From Trichoplusia ni (Eukaryota > Arthropoda > Insecta > Lepidoptera > Noctuidae), in assembly GCF_003590095.1 (NCBI RefSeq), contig NC_039480.1, positions 19,197,328 to 19,261,327 on the forward strand: a stretch of 64,000 bases of DNA. The letters run 5' to 3'. The notes under the pieces were generated by a model. That model was not told the origin of the DNA and did not search any database. It saw only the letters and a program-made list of their open reading frames with translations. Shown piece after piece: positions 49,001-58,924 of the stretch (within the stretch, counting starts at the first letter, position 1; each line of letters opens with the position of its first letter). The position numbers and the translations under genes were made by a program.

Positions 49001-50799
49001 GTCTCTTGCCTCTCCTGGCGCAAACCCTCAGAACTGTGCTCTACGCTAGAGGTGGAATACCTCCACCGCCAAACGTAACGCTAAAGGAAAGATGAAAATC
49101 TTAATATAATTTTACTTGGGGTCAGCAAAAAACTAACACTTGATATTGCTTCCCTCAAGTGGGCGCTACAATATCTTCGCCCGGGGTGTCAGTGGCCCTT
49201 ACGCCGGCACTGACTCTAGACTACATAGATATCTGTCAAACAGCCAAAACTGAAATATTAGTTCAAGAATAGTAGATAGTGTAGACACCGTGTCATAATA
49301 TGGGATAATGTTTTACCTAGTTGTGAAAGTCAGATAGACTGTCAAAATCAATAAGTTTTTATTACAAGTAGGCCTTATTCAAGCTATACTGAAATATTAA
49401 TTATAGTCCGATTTTTAATTCGAGGCAATAAAATGACATTTCCAGTGTGGCAGGTTTTTAATTCCAAATAAATAGTGATGTGTTAGAATCGACTTATTAC
49501 AATCAAAAGTTAGTCGAGCTTACATTTTTTTATTCAGATATCAAATTAACTCTGTATAAAAAAAATATATTTACGACAATTTATCAAAAGACATGGACGG
49601 TGACTGTTTTTAAATGTAAAAAAATAATAATATTAATTTAAATTTATAAAATTAAAGCCAAATGCGGTGCCGGTATAAGATGAAGCACCTTACCATGCAA
49701 GAAAAGTCGAGCGCATCAAACTCCAAATTCTGACATTATGCAGTGGTTGGATGAAGAACAAATTTAATATCAACTTACAATTATAAAAGCTCAATTAATA
49801 GAAATAGTAAATTTTTGATACATAATAAAATGAAGCATGAATGTCATCGTCGTAGTAAGATTTCCAAACATCACTATTGTAGCGGGTCACCTTTTTTTGT
49901 ATAAATGACAGTTGCAATTGTCATTTTACTGCCTCGAATTAAAAATCGGACTATAGACTGTCGTTGACCAGTTTCAAATTGTCTTTCTTATGGAGAAGTA
50001 ATGGCAACCTTCTATATCACAAACTAACACAGTATTGTTCTTTATAATAATAAATGTACAGATAATGTAACACAATTATTGAAATAACTTAAATATGAAT
50101 GCTTTAATTCATAACAAAAGATGTTTAGGGTGTGATTTCATGAAAGTTCTTAGTGGGCAATGTTTTTTGATGGAAACTTAACCATAACGCTAGAGGTAGA
50201 GCAAATTACAGTAGCCCAGTAAAAACATTATTAATTTTTCTATAGATACCCTCTTTATAAAAAGTAAATTAAATTTTAAAATATATTAGTTAATGATCTA
50301 TACTATAATTAGCATGATAACGAAGCGTAATAAAGAAAACCACAAAGTATTTTAATTATGATAAACACATAATGTCTATAGCATCAAAACATATTTTTTT
50401 TTTATTGTGACAAAGAAAATACTTCGTAAGTCCTTAAAACTATAAAGTTCCGATATCGATATACAACCTTTATATAAATACTCATTATAATTATGCCGTT
50501 AGTACAAATAGTGAAACTTTTCATGAATATTACGTTTAAAATTTGCTACCGTACATTGCAAAATAAAATTGGTGCCAAGTTAAGGGGTTATTGAAAAATA
50601 GACCTTATGTCAATACTCACAAGGGTGGCGGTTCATCGTTCCAATGGCTGGTCGAGCCTGCCGAGTTTGGAGTCTCTTGGCGTTTGTTAAATAGGTAATA
50701 GAACGCAGCTCCGAGGCCAACTCCTAGTGCTGTGGCCGCGATAGCCACCCCACGGCTGGAGCAGCCATTTTTTTTCTGATCGTCCTCACGCACACTCAT
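43001..50799 (-). CDS. Membrane-anchored RING-H2 finger protein (probable E3 ubiquitin ligase)
   Basis: Four exons: 50799-50621, 46376-46011, 45441-45400 and 43169-43001. All introns are phase 2 and GT-AG, and the exons join in frame to 251 residues ending TGA. Residues 17-37 form one Ala/Gly-rich hydrophobic segment near the N-terminus, so the protein is probably a signal-anchored membrane protein. Residues about 60-180 are acidic and Ser/Thr-rich and look disordered. The C-terminus is a canonical C3H2C3 RING: C206, C209, C224, H226, H229, C232, C243, C246, with the usual tryptophan W236. RING-H2 proteins of this layout recruit an E2 enzyme and ubiquitinate targets; that is inferred from the family. 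I do not recognise the specific orthologue. Introns 1 and 3 carry SINEs, MITEs and a hAT-type element. Confidence 0.88.
43240..43410 (+). repeat. Dispersed repeat M
   Basis: GAAAATTTCAGCCTGCTAGC and TTATCGGGAAGTGCCTCAAA, followed by a CAAA-rich tract. Confidence 0.7.
43540..43832 (+). mobile_element. 5S rRNA-derived SINE, family D
   Basis: The head is shortened but keeps GATGGGTGACCATC; the tail GTTGGGAAAAGGCTTG is present. Confidence 0.8.
44083..44403 (+). mobile_element. MITE family F
   Basis: Left end AATAGTGATGATGAC has one change; right end GTCATCATCCCTATT is intact. It matches 7630-7949 throughout. Confidence 0.87.
44531..44820. mobile_element. Non-autonomous hAT-type element, 290 bp
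   Basis: TIRs CAGTGCCGGCGTTAGG and its near complement ending GCCGGCACTG. Flanks are TATATTAG and TATATTGG, an 8-bp target duplication with one difference. The size of the duplication and CAG...CTG ends fit hAT elements. No transposase is encoded. Confidence 0.88.
45643..45918. mobile_element. MITE family G, 276-bp form
   Basis: TIRs TAGTTACCGGCACTGATCTT and GATCCGTGCCGGTAACTA. It lies in intron 2 of the RING gene and aligns with 31737-31991. Confidence 0.87.
46607..46693. mobile_element. MITE family K, about 87 bp
   Basis: Ends AGGAGTCTGCCCACTAC and GTAGGGCAGTCGCCTTT are inverted repeats. The centre CATACCATGACCGTGCTATG is shared with 8363-8500. Confidence 0.65.
46994..47146. repeat. Purine-rich (G/A) tract of about 150 bp
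   Basis: The plus strand is almost wholly G and A, with runs such as GGGGGAAGGGGGAGAG and GGGGGGGAGG. As an intronic stretch of a minus-strand gene it is a pyrimidine tract in the RNA. It could form a triplex or G-quadruplex; this is inference. Confidence 0.9.
47461..47677 (+). mobile_element. 5S rRNA-derived SINE, family D, 5' truncated
   Basis: Starts at TTTCGGAAGGCACGTTAAAT and lacks the 5S-like head; the tail is GTTGGGAAAAGGCTAGGAAG. Confidence 0.78.
47935..48110 (+). mobile_element. LINE 3' fragment
   Basis: GAAGTTCAAAAGTGCCATAT and GAATTTGACTTTGACTTGAC resemble a non-LTR 3' end, as do CGGAGTTTCTTGCCAGTTCT and the following bases. Class not assigned. Confidence 0.4.
48918..49212. mobile_element. 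Non-autonomous hAT-type element with perfect 8-bp target duplication
   Basis: TIRs CAGTGCCGGCGTTAGGG and its near complement ending TTACGCCGGCACTG. Flanked on both sides by ACTCTAGA (48910-48917 and 49213-49220). The interior is nearly identical to 44531-44820, which suggests recent activity. Confidence 0.93.
49402..49955. mobile_element. TIR element family I, 554 bp
   Basis: Imperfect TIRs of about 36 bp: TATAGTCCGATTTTTAATTC at the left and GAATTAAAAATCGGACTATA at the right. No open frame of useful length, so it is non-autonomous. A single copy in this window. Confidence 0.82.
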
Positions 50800-52849
50800 T
50801 TTATTTTAATTTACTGCGTATGTGTATAACTCCGTCGAATGTCGAAATGTTTTCGTACTGTTTGGTTTGACAGTGTTTAACTCTTGACAGTATTTCTTTG
50901 TGAACTTCAAATTGCGTTCCGTTTCAAACAATTGTGAAATGTTTGTCATGCGTTCATAATGAAGTTAATGTATCCTTTTAATTATTTTAATGTCGATAAA
51001 GTTTGCCCAGCAGTGGGATCTAAAACAGGCTACATAAAAAAAAAAAAAAAAGTTTGACAAAAACTAGATTTTTGTATTGATTATAAATCAAAAAGTCATT
51101 TGTTTTTTAAATTTGTCGTATCTTGTAGGCTATAAATATTAACAACTTGTGCAACAAATCAAGGCTTTACCAAAAGAAAAAATATTTTTATTACATACTT
51201 GAGAAGGTTGAAGTCACAGAGTACATTTGCATAACTATAAGTTAAAGTTTTCAGCGACACATTAAAAATGCAAGTTGGTAGCAATCCAAAATGACTTTCA
51301 GATGAATCAGAAATATTATTTCGTAATCACAGACCAGCACAAAACACCATCACGTCGTTTTCGTTTTCAAGGGCATTTATTTAAGAACACAAAGCCAAGA
51401 AGTTATTAATTTATCGATAAGTTGTATTATATTATACAATTTTTCGCTGAAACCAAAAGGCGGTAACTTCACAAAACTTTAATTAACAAGAATCCGTACG
51501 CAAATAAATTACTGTTTTACTATCCCACACAATTTTCTTTTTATGCGGATTGAGCAAACCGATTTTGTATGGTTAATTTTAATATTTACTAATGTTTTAA
51601 AGAGCTTCAGAAACTTAAAGACTATCACACTGAAAATATATTGCAGATGTTGCAATGACAGTAAAATGTCATAATTTGCCTAAACAAAACAGTGCATCTA
51701 AGAATAGGAACGTCAAAATAACGTAACTGAAAATAAAATTACGTCCTTTCCATTCCTAATGTCATTTGAATCGAAAACACCTGTAAGCATAATGCATAAA
51801 AACTTCTATAACTCTATACTTTATTTTTAGTAAGCTCAATGTTTGGGGATTTACGCAGTATTAAAGTCGGTGTGATATCATTTTAAAATATTTTGATAAC
51901 TTTTAATCAATTTCTTAAACTACAAACGGATAGGCGCTTTTCCAGTAGCGACGTTTAAAAATCGGTAAGTGAAATAAAACTGCAACAAATCTCCTTGGTA
52001 ACGTTTTGTTTGGGCAGTACGTGTAATACCATTGCTTTTGTATTAAGAATTTAAATTATAACCTAAGACTGATTGTACGTTTGTGTTAACACTAAACATT
52101 TAGAAAATAAAATTGTTTGAATAACAATTTATAGTATAATTGATTTTATTTTGCATCTGATAGTTTAAGATTAATATAGTAGGTGCATCATTATCTATAA
52201 ATAACTGCATCGTGGTAAAGGAATGACGTGACGCATCGTACATAATAAGTAGGTAAGTTACGTAAATATTTGCTGTAAATAATTGACGATTGGAAATATG
52301 CATTTATGCATGAGTACTATTAAAAAAATGCGATGTACTCTTTTTCGTCATTATTTTATGCTTATTTTTGAAATTCAAGACTTTGGTATATTTAGAGTTC
52401 CGTTCATATATAGCAAATAGAAAAAATTAACGCTTTTACTTTCCGTCCGTCTGTTGCCAGGCTGTATCTCATGAACATAGCTAGACAGTGTACATTTATA
52501 CGAATGGTGTATATGCTGGTGTATTGCTGCTGTATACATACTTAAAAACTGTAGGTGTAAAGTAAATATTTAAAAATTACGAATTTAAGGCATGGGCATA
52601 TAACAAACGTAATTTTTATGCTGTTTTTATTAATCGCCGACGCAAAAAATATTGATCAATTTAACGTGTCTGTCTGTGGCACCATAGCTCCCGAACGGCT
52701 TGAGCGATTCCGATTTAGTTTGTTTTGTTAAATGTGACTCAGTTGTGTTTGTTCCTTTATATGATTGTTCATTTAAAAGTTATGGAATTGTAAGTAGCAG
52801 CAGCCTTCAGTGGGGTTTTATTTTATTTTATCTTGCTGACAATGGAGAA

Positions 52850-53192
52850 GCTCGTGGCTAAGCTATAACCGCATAAGTGAAACGATCACAGGTTAAGCTT
52901 TGCTTGACGCTTGGTCGGTTGGTCCGTAGATGGGTGACCATATTTGTTATAACGAGTTCCTCCGTGTTTCGGAAGGCACGTTAAATTGTGGGTCCCGGCT
53001 GTTCTCCCTACTTCTTTGACAGTCATTACAGGTAGTCAGAAACTTGAAAAGTCTGACTACCAGTCTAACTAAGGGGTATCGTGTTGTCTGTAACTGGGTT
53101 GAGGAGGTCAGATAGGCAGTCGCTCCTTGTAAAACACTGGTACTTAGCTGAATCCGGTTAGACAGGTAGCCGCCGGGAAAAGGCTAGGCCCA
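52850..53192 (+). mobile_element. 5S rRNA-derived SINE, family D, near full length
   Basis: The head has CGATCACAGGTTAAGC and GATGGGTGACCATA; the tail is CGGGAAAAGGCTAGGCC. Confidence 0.82.
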
Positions 53193-53734
53193 TGATTATC
53201 TTGCTGACAATGGAACGGAACGCGTCTTGTGCCAGTTCGATTACGCGTTGTAAATATATAAATGATATGTTATCTATATTATTATCGTATACTTAAATAG
53301 GCTGATATAAAGCTATCAAATAAACTTAATTGATTTTCTATTATCTAGATTAACCTTTGATTATTTGATGCACAACCTGGTGTCAGAGATTAAACCGCCC
53401 GTAGACCTCGGACGTGACGCAACACACCCTTGAATTCTGACTGTTGGCTTCCACACGATGTCTTCCTTCATAGCTTTTAGCAATTGAAGATACATTTGTA
53501 ATAGAAACATTTCAGTGTTATATGCCACTTAAGAAAGAGCTACAAAGTATCCCTGTCTCTGTTTCACACAACTGATTTCATCTCATTCTAATAACATTTT
53601 ATCTCTTTTCTGAAGCACCAGGTTATAGAGGTTTTTACACGTACATGAATGCAAAAAGACATAATTGGTACGTTGTGATGTGAAATATTCTTTGATTTTA
53701 TAACGTTGTTGATCTCTGGTTTTAAACTCCTGCA

Positions 53735-53918
53735 CTAAGGAATTTAATACTTGTGTCTTGGGTTTCACAAACATTCAAGTCACATGCACAAAGACACCCA
53801 GACTCAGGACAAGCATTCGTGGATCACACAAGTGTTTGTCCTACGCGGGGATTGAATTAACACGTCGCTAAGTAGGTTTGGCGTGGTGACTTCCACTGCT
53901 CGGCTATCCGTGCAGTCA
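53735..53918 (-). mobile_element. tRNA-derived SINE, family C
   Basis: Body CATTCAAGTCACATGCACAA; the head is diverged but ends GGCTATCCGTGCAGTC. Confidence 0.82.
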
Positions 53919-54044
53919 TGAAACTATAATAAACGAGGTGTTGCCCTCGACTTCGTCCGTGTTTAGTTTACAGAAAGATACAGACAGACTAGGATACTTT
54001 CACCACAAATTTCAAAGCCATGGTCGATTCGAAAAATGAGTTTT

Positions 54045-54429
54045 ATATACCGTGATTTTTTAGTCGTCTTACAAAAGCAGCCCAGTTCATGTATCCAATG
54101 ACTAGAACACGTTCATGATAAAAAAATAGATATTTATGAGATTTGAAAAAAAATTAAATGCAATTTTTGTTCAATATTATGATGCAATTCGTAGTTTTTT
54201 AGAAACACAGCTCTGTTGCGAGCGCGGTCCGAGCTTGTAACAATGGTGTGGGGCGCGGGCGGCGGCGTTTTTATCATTTTTAAGAGTATGTTTCAGATTT
54301 CTCTTGTTTAATTTTTCTTCGTACTTATTACCTTAGTTGATGATAAAAAAAAATCGCGCCTAGGGGTATTTTACGTCGGATACATGAACTAGGATGCTTT
54401 TGTAAGACGACTAAAAAATCACCGTGTAT
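54045..54429. mobile_element. MITE family E
   Basis: Left end ACCGTGATTTTTTAGTCGTC; right end GACTAAAAAATCACCGTGTA. The left tip has lost two bases. Confidence 0.85.
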
Positions 54430-54841
54430 AAACTTTAACCCCCCGTTAAACCCTCTTAAAAACCCTTTTTTCAGTTAATAAGTAGCCTATGTCCCTTCTC
54501 AGACTCTAGACTATCTGTGAAACAAACTTCATTGCAATCGGTTCAGTAGTTTTGGCGTGAAAGCGGGACAGACAGACAGACAGACAGAGATACTTTCGCA
54601 TTTATAATATTAGTATGGAAGTATGGATAGTAATTGGTTATCACTCTGACATATTGTTTTCTTCACTTATTTACGATTTTCAGTCGTGCGCCTCACATTT
54701 CAATTCAAAGAGTCATAGTAAATTTTAGTATGCCATAAAAACAAATGTGTACATTATCTTTTTTTAATAATCCTTTGGAATAGGTATTGAAAATAGAGGG
54801 AGTCACGCTCGCGCATAAAGCGGCAACGGAGGTACTTTTAC

Positions 54842-54878
54842 ATCATCATCATCATCGTCATCATCACCATCATCATCT
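54842..54878. repeat. CAT-type microsatellite
   Basis: Imperfect run of CATCATCATCATCGTCATCA type, 37 bp. Confidence 0.9.
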
Positions 54879-54898
54879 TCACTTGTGAATAAATATTT

Positions 54899-55065
54899 CC
54901 AAGTTTTTCCCACGTTTTTATACACTCACTTTTCTTGTTTGTTTGTCGTTCCGGTTGGATTATTGCATAAGGGATTATGCGATAAGCTAGCAAGCTGAAA
55001 TTTTCAGGGTAGCTTCAAACCCGATGACAATGCAATTTACAAATATAAAAACGGCTGGACTGATT
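54899..55065 (-). repeat. Dispersed repeat M
   Basis: Inverted copy with CCCACGTTTTTATACACTCA and GCTGAAATTTTCAGGGTAGC. Confidence 0.7.
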
Positions 55066-55144
55066 GATAAAATTTTTATTAGCGTGACGGCGTGGGATTT
55101 TAGATCATTTTTTTAATGTATTATTTTCTCGTTTTCAGATTAAA

Positions 55145-55285
55145 ATGGAGGTTCTTATGAAAGGTATAGTTATTGGAGCGGCTGCGCTAGTGGCAGCCCT
55201 GACTGTTGCCGTGCAGTGGTGGCAGTACCGACAAGTACCAGAGCCATATGCTGCCCAGGGTCGGAGAAGACCAAGGAATGATTAA
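55145..55285 (+). CDS. 46-residue single-pass membrane microprotein
   Basis: ATG AAG-like context (ATTAAAATGG) lies 6 bp after a good splice acceptor (TTTTCTCGTTTTCAG), so the coding exon probably follows a 5' UTR intron. The protein starts MEVLMKGIVIGAAALVAALT, has one hydrophobic helix (about residues 6-24), then WWQYRQ, and ends in a basic tail RRRPRND before TAA. A donor-like GTAAG follows the stop at 55290. The shape, a short N-terminal anchor with a positive C-terminal tail, fits small organelle-membrane subunits such as mitochondrial assembly factors, but I do not recognise the family. It is not convincingly related to the RING protein anchor, though both have a Gly/Ala-rich helix. Confidence 0.6.
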   Translation: MEVLMKGIVIGAAALVAALTVAVQWWQYRQVPEPYAAQGRRRPRND

Positions 55286-55544
55286 TCTGTAAGATAGAAA
55301 GAATATTCTTTATTGCACACCACACAATTACAGGGCCCCAATTCTATTTATGATGGCCGATGAATTAATGAAATTCAGCTTAAAATGACAATTTTCGTAC
55401 TCTCTAAAGCATTTTTCTACACAATTATTGGAAATTCAGTACGGGACGGTACACTCAAGGTCAATACAATTCATTTCAAATTATTTTATTGGCAAAATGC
55501 TTATGAGAATAGGAATAACTTCAAATTTAATAAACCAAATCAAA

Positions 55545-55640
55545 TCAAAAGTCATTTACTCAAATTAGGCTACCAAGTAGCACTTTTTGAAAGTCAAATT
55601 ACATTGGACAGCACCCAGTTTTGCCCACCCGTCAATACAA
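55545..55640 (-). mobile_element. LINE 3' fragment
   Basis: AAATTAGGCTACCAAGTAGC and ACATTGGACAGCACCCAGTT match 16700-16870. Confidence 0.45.
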
Positions 55641-55754
55641 TCGCCATTCATTCATCGGCCATTGTTAATAGCAGGATTGGAAACAAATAAATAGTAACAA
55701 GGTGCCACAATGGGCGATCTTATCGTAAGATACTTACTTCTTCTTAAAAAAACA

Positions 55755-55942
55755 GCTCCCGTGTTAAAGAATTTACTCCTTGTGTCGTTGGGTTTTCACG
55801 AACATTCAAGTCACATGCACAAAGACACCCAGACTCAGGACAAGCATTCGTGGATCACACAAATGCTTGTCCTACGGGGATCGAATCCACGACACGTCGC
55901 TTTCTGTGGTTTGTGTGTGCACTTCAACCACTCTGTCTGTGC
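55755..55942 (-). mobile_element. tRNA-derived SINE, family C
   Basis: Body CATTCAAGTCACATGCACAA; B box complement GGGGATCGAATCC; the A box end is degraded. Confidence 0.82.
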
Positions 55943-55944
55943 AA

Positions 55945-56040
55945 AATTATGATCTGAAATCGCCCGCAGTGAGCTAGCGTGGTGATCAATGTTCAAACCT
56001 TCCCTATACGGGAAGAGGCCTGTGCCCAGCAGTGAGAAGT
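55945..56040 (+). mobile_element. LINE-type repeat tail
   Basis: CGCAGTGAGCTAGCGTGGTG, CTTCCCTATACGGGAAGAGG and CTGTGCCCAGCAGTGAGAAG. The same tail is at 40320-40400. Confidence 0.6.
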
Positions 56041-56053
56041 ACATGCTTGTACT

Positions 56054-56283
56054 CAGTGCCGGCGTAAGGGCCACTGACACCCCGGGCGAAAATATTGTGG
56101 CTCCCACTTGAGGGAAGCAATATTAAGTGTTAGTTTTTTGCTGATCCCAAGTAAAATTGTACCTATTAAGAATTTCATCTTTCCTTTAGCGTTATGTTTG
56201 GCGGTGGAAGTATTCTACCTCTAGCGTAGAGCACAGTTCTGAGAGAATTTGTCGCCCTGGGACATCGCCCCATCACCATCATT
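56054..56283 (-). mobile_element. hAT-type element, truncated
   Basis: Starts CAGTGCCGGCGTAAGGGCCA and shares the interior of 48918-49212 in inverse orientation. It has an internal deletion, and its far terminal repeat is missing. Confidence 0.82.
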
Positions 56284-56572
56284 TGTAGCGGGTGAGCCCG
56301 CGGGCAACAACTAGTATTATAAATATTTACAAACACACACACATTAATTTATATGGATTTGTTTCAGAAGCTGCATAATAGAAATAGAACTCGGCACCTC
56401 ATTACAATAGTATTAAATAATGTATTATTAATAATAATAAGTTAAAATTACACTTAGACAAAAACTTAGGTGGACTTAAAAAAAGAAGAATAGAAAAAAG
56501 CTTTAAAAAATAAAGGCACAGCAATAAGTATTTAGTATATCTTTAAGACATTCATAATATCATCATCATCGT

Positions 56573-56715
56573 AGCCTTTTCCCGACTATGTTGGGGTCGG
56601 CCTCCAGTCTAACCGTATTCAGCTAAGTACCAGTGTTTTACAGAGCGACTGCCTATCTGACCTACTTAACCCAGTTACCTGGGCAACACGATACCCCTTA
56701 GTTAGACTGGTTGTT
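56573..56715 (-). mobile_element. 5S rRNA-derived SINE, family D, fragment
   Basis: Tail side only: GTAGCCTTTTCCCGACTATG to CTTAGTTAGACTGGTTGT. Confidence 0.75.
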
Positions 56716-57063
56716 AATCAAGGCGGCTGTTTCAAGACCCCAGCCAGCTGCAGGACATATTATAGTACACGCGCGTGTGCTAACACAGGGACACTCTCTA
56801 TTCCCGCACTCTCATAGCACGATGAAAAACGAACGAGGGTAAAAAATCAAGATTATGAAGTGTATAATTGTGGTGGCTAGTAACATCACTTGCTAGTAAA
56901 AAGCGTACTGGTAAGTGACGTCACACGAGATCTTAATCACTGTATCCCCTTAATTTTTTGTTTACGAGATAATAGAAAACTACAAATCTAATTTATTGTT
57001 TGCTATATCTTAGGTAATAATATAGGCCGTGTGTTTCTTTTCTGATCAAGAGAAAAAACAAAT

Positions 57064-57245
57064 TTTACCCGGTTCGATTCCTACCCAGGACAAATGTTTG
57101 TGTGATGAGAACGATCATTTGTTCTGTGTCTGGGTGTAATTTATTTATATTATGTATGTATTTAGAAATATATGAGATGTTTATCAGTTGTCTAGTACTG
57201 ATATTACAAGCTTTGCCTAGTTTGATACTAGATGGCGTTGTGAAA
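57064..57245 (+). mobile_element. tRNA-derived SINE, family A, 5' truncated
   Basis: Starts at the B box (GGTTCGATTCC) and runs to ACTAGATGGCGTTGTG. Confidence 0.8.
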
Positions 57246-57500
57246 TTTTATTGTACATTAAAATGCTGGTTAAAACAGGCAATATTGTATGTATGTTAAA
57301 ATAATTTTGCTGATTATAAAGCGAGTGATTCTCAATACTTAGGTAAATAAATTTATCTTTGGTACATGTGAGACCCACTCATATTATTTTTTCAGTCACT
57401 CAGTGTAATATACTTATTTTTAGGGTAACTTAGCCAACAGATAAAAGTGGACCTTTTTATTAAAATGACGCTGTCTATCCGTCTCCAACCTGTATATCAC

Positions 57501-57555
57501 CAACGTGACAGGCAGTTGACATTAGCTTCGGTAATGTCAACTGCCTGTCACGTTG
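57501..57555. repeat. Perfect 24-bp hairpin with 7-base loop
   Basis: Arms CAACGTGACAGGCAGTTGACATTA split as 57501-57520 (CAACGTGACAGGCAGTTGAC) plus ATTA, and the exact complement at 57532-57555. Loop GCTTCGG. No known repeat flanks it directly. Confidence 0.95.
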
Positions 57556-57787
57556 CTGAGAGAGATTCAATTCAAGTTCCCGTAAAAAAAAAACCATGTT
57601 TTTTGTATAGTTTTTATAAATAATAGTACGAATCTATATCGTACCTGTCTGTTATTTACTTAAAGAAAAACTTCGTACTTTCTAATAAAAAAATGTCCTA
57701 ATGTAAGATGTCAAACTTCTTTATGTCATTAATTTTCGAAAAATTATTTCCTATATGCAAGTCTAAAGAAATAGGTTGAAAAATAAA

Positions 57788-58052
57788 TATCTATACTAAT
57801 ATATAAACCTGAAGAGTTTGTTTGTTTGTTTGTTTGAACGCGCTAATCTCAGGAACTACTGGTCCAAATTGAAAAATTCTTTTTGTGTTGAGTAGACAAT
57901 TAATCGAGGAAGGCTTTAGGCTATAAACCATCACGCTGCGACTAATAGGAGCGAAGATACAATGGAAAATGTGACAAAAACAGGACGGGTATAAATCATA
58001 ACTTATCTTCTTCTACCCACGGGGACGAAGTCGCGGGCAACAGCTAGTATTA
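57788..58052 (-). repeat. Dispersed repeat L
   Basis: Inverted copy: TATCTATACTAATATATAAA at the start and GACGAAGTCGCGGGCAACAG at the end. It is close to 271-541. Confidence 0.78.
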
Positions 58053-58333
58053 GATAAAACTTAACAGAAGGCATTTACTATCGTAGACATGAATGCAAAG
58101 TAAAAAAGATGGCGCGTGTTAGAAAAATGTGACGCGTAACGGAAAAATGTGATTGTTTTTTTTTCCAACGCCGATAGAAGTTTGACTTTAAAAACGATGA
58201 GTAGAAAGTATCGTCAAGTTGACTCTAAATGCTTAATTTTTGACTCTTTTTCAAATTTTATTGTTTTCATACCCAAAAGGGTAGAAAGAGAAACCATCCC
58301 CTTGTAGACAACCTTATTAGTACAAGAATGTCT

Positions 58334-58641
58334 AATAGGGATGATGACAATTTTTTTTGCAGTGTCCGTCTTGTAGTTTTTTGTATAATAATGGATACGT
58401 ATTTTTTAATTTGTCCCGCAAACATAAATTGACCAAATTACAGTGAATGAAACTGACACGATTGAGTATAAATTTTACTCTATCGTTACGTCACAAGCCC
58501 CCTCATAAACTTTAAAGCAGTATCTTTGTCAATTCTAGTTTTTCTGAAAAAGGAAAAAAATACGTGTCTCATACTTTTCAATTATCTAACTGAGGGACTA
58601 ATGAGATTTTTTTCTTTTTATACCCAGTCATCATCCATATT
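58334..58641 (-). mobile_element. MITE family F
   Basis: Left AATAGGGATGATGAC; right end with one change. The interior is the complement of 7630-7949. Confidence 0.87.
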
Positions 58642-58743
58642 AAGAGACGTTCTTCTTGTTTTCAAATCTGCAACAGACTAATTTGGTAATAATAATTAGC
58701 AAAGCAATAATAATTTATAAAATAAAGACCTGAATTAAAGTTT

Positions 58744-58753
58744 TTTATTTATT
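58744..58753 (-). terminator. Candidate polyadenylation signal of the NACHT gene
   Basis: Two overlapping AATAAA hexamers on the minus strand, about 175 bp after the NACHT stop codon. Position and consensus only. Confidence 0.5.
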
Positions 58754-58924
58754 TAAAATCATTTCTGTAAAGAAATTTTCCTTTACAAAATAAAGGAAAA
58801 TTAGTCAGCGTGATCGAAGTTTACAAAGAAATTAAAAATGATGACCGTCGATTAGAATGACATTTCTTGATAAGTAACGTGACTTTGACTTGTCATTTAC
58901 ACATTACAATATAATACCAAAGTT

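Larger units (their letters stand above)
46377..50620. other. Intron 1 of the RING gene
   Basis: 4.2 kb with MITE K, a purine-rich tract, a 5S-derived SINE, LINE fragments, a hAT-type element and a 554-bp TIR element. 49960-50610 is AT-rich with nothing recognised. Confidence 0.65.
50800..55144. other. Divergent intergenic region, RING gene to microprotein gene
   Basis: The RING promoter and 5' UTR lie next to 50800. The region has a 5S-derived SINE, a family C SINE, MITE E and repeat M. 51060-52840 is AT-rich with no recognisable gene. An upstream non-coding exon of the microprotein gene may be hidden here. Confidence 0.55.
55286..58924. other. Intergenic region between microprotein and NACHT genes
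   Basis: 3.6 kb, with SINEs of families A, C and D, a hAT-type fragment, repeat L, MITE F and a perfect hairpin (57501-57555). A possible 3' UTR exon of the microprotein gene starts at 56368 after TTTGTTTCAG; AATAAA follows near 56505. The NACHT 3' UTR lies at its right end. No other coding sequence is seen. Confidence 0.6.

Noticed and set aside
50617..50799. Separate 60-residue membrane peptide on the minus strand
   Set aside because: A phase-2 splice donor sits near its end and joins in frame to the acidic and RING exons, so it is exon 1 of the RING protein.
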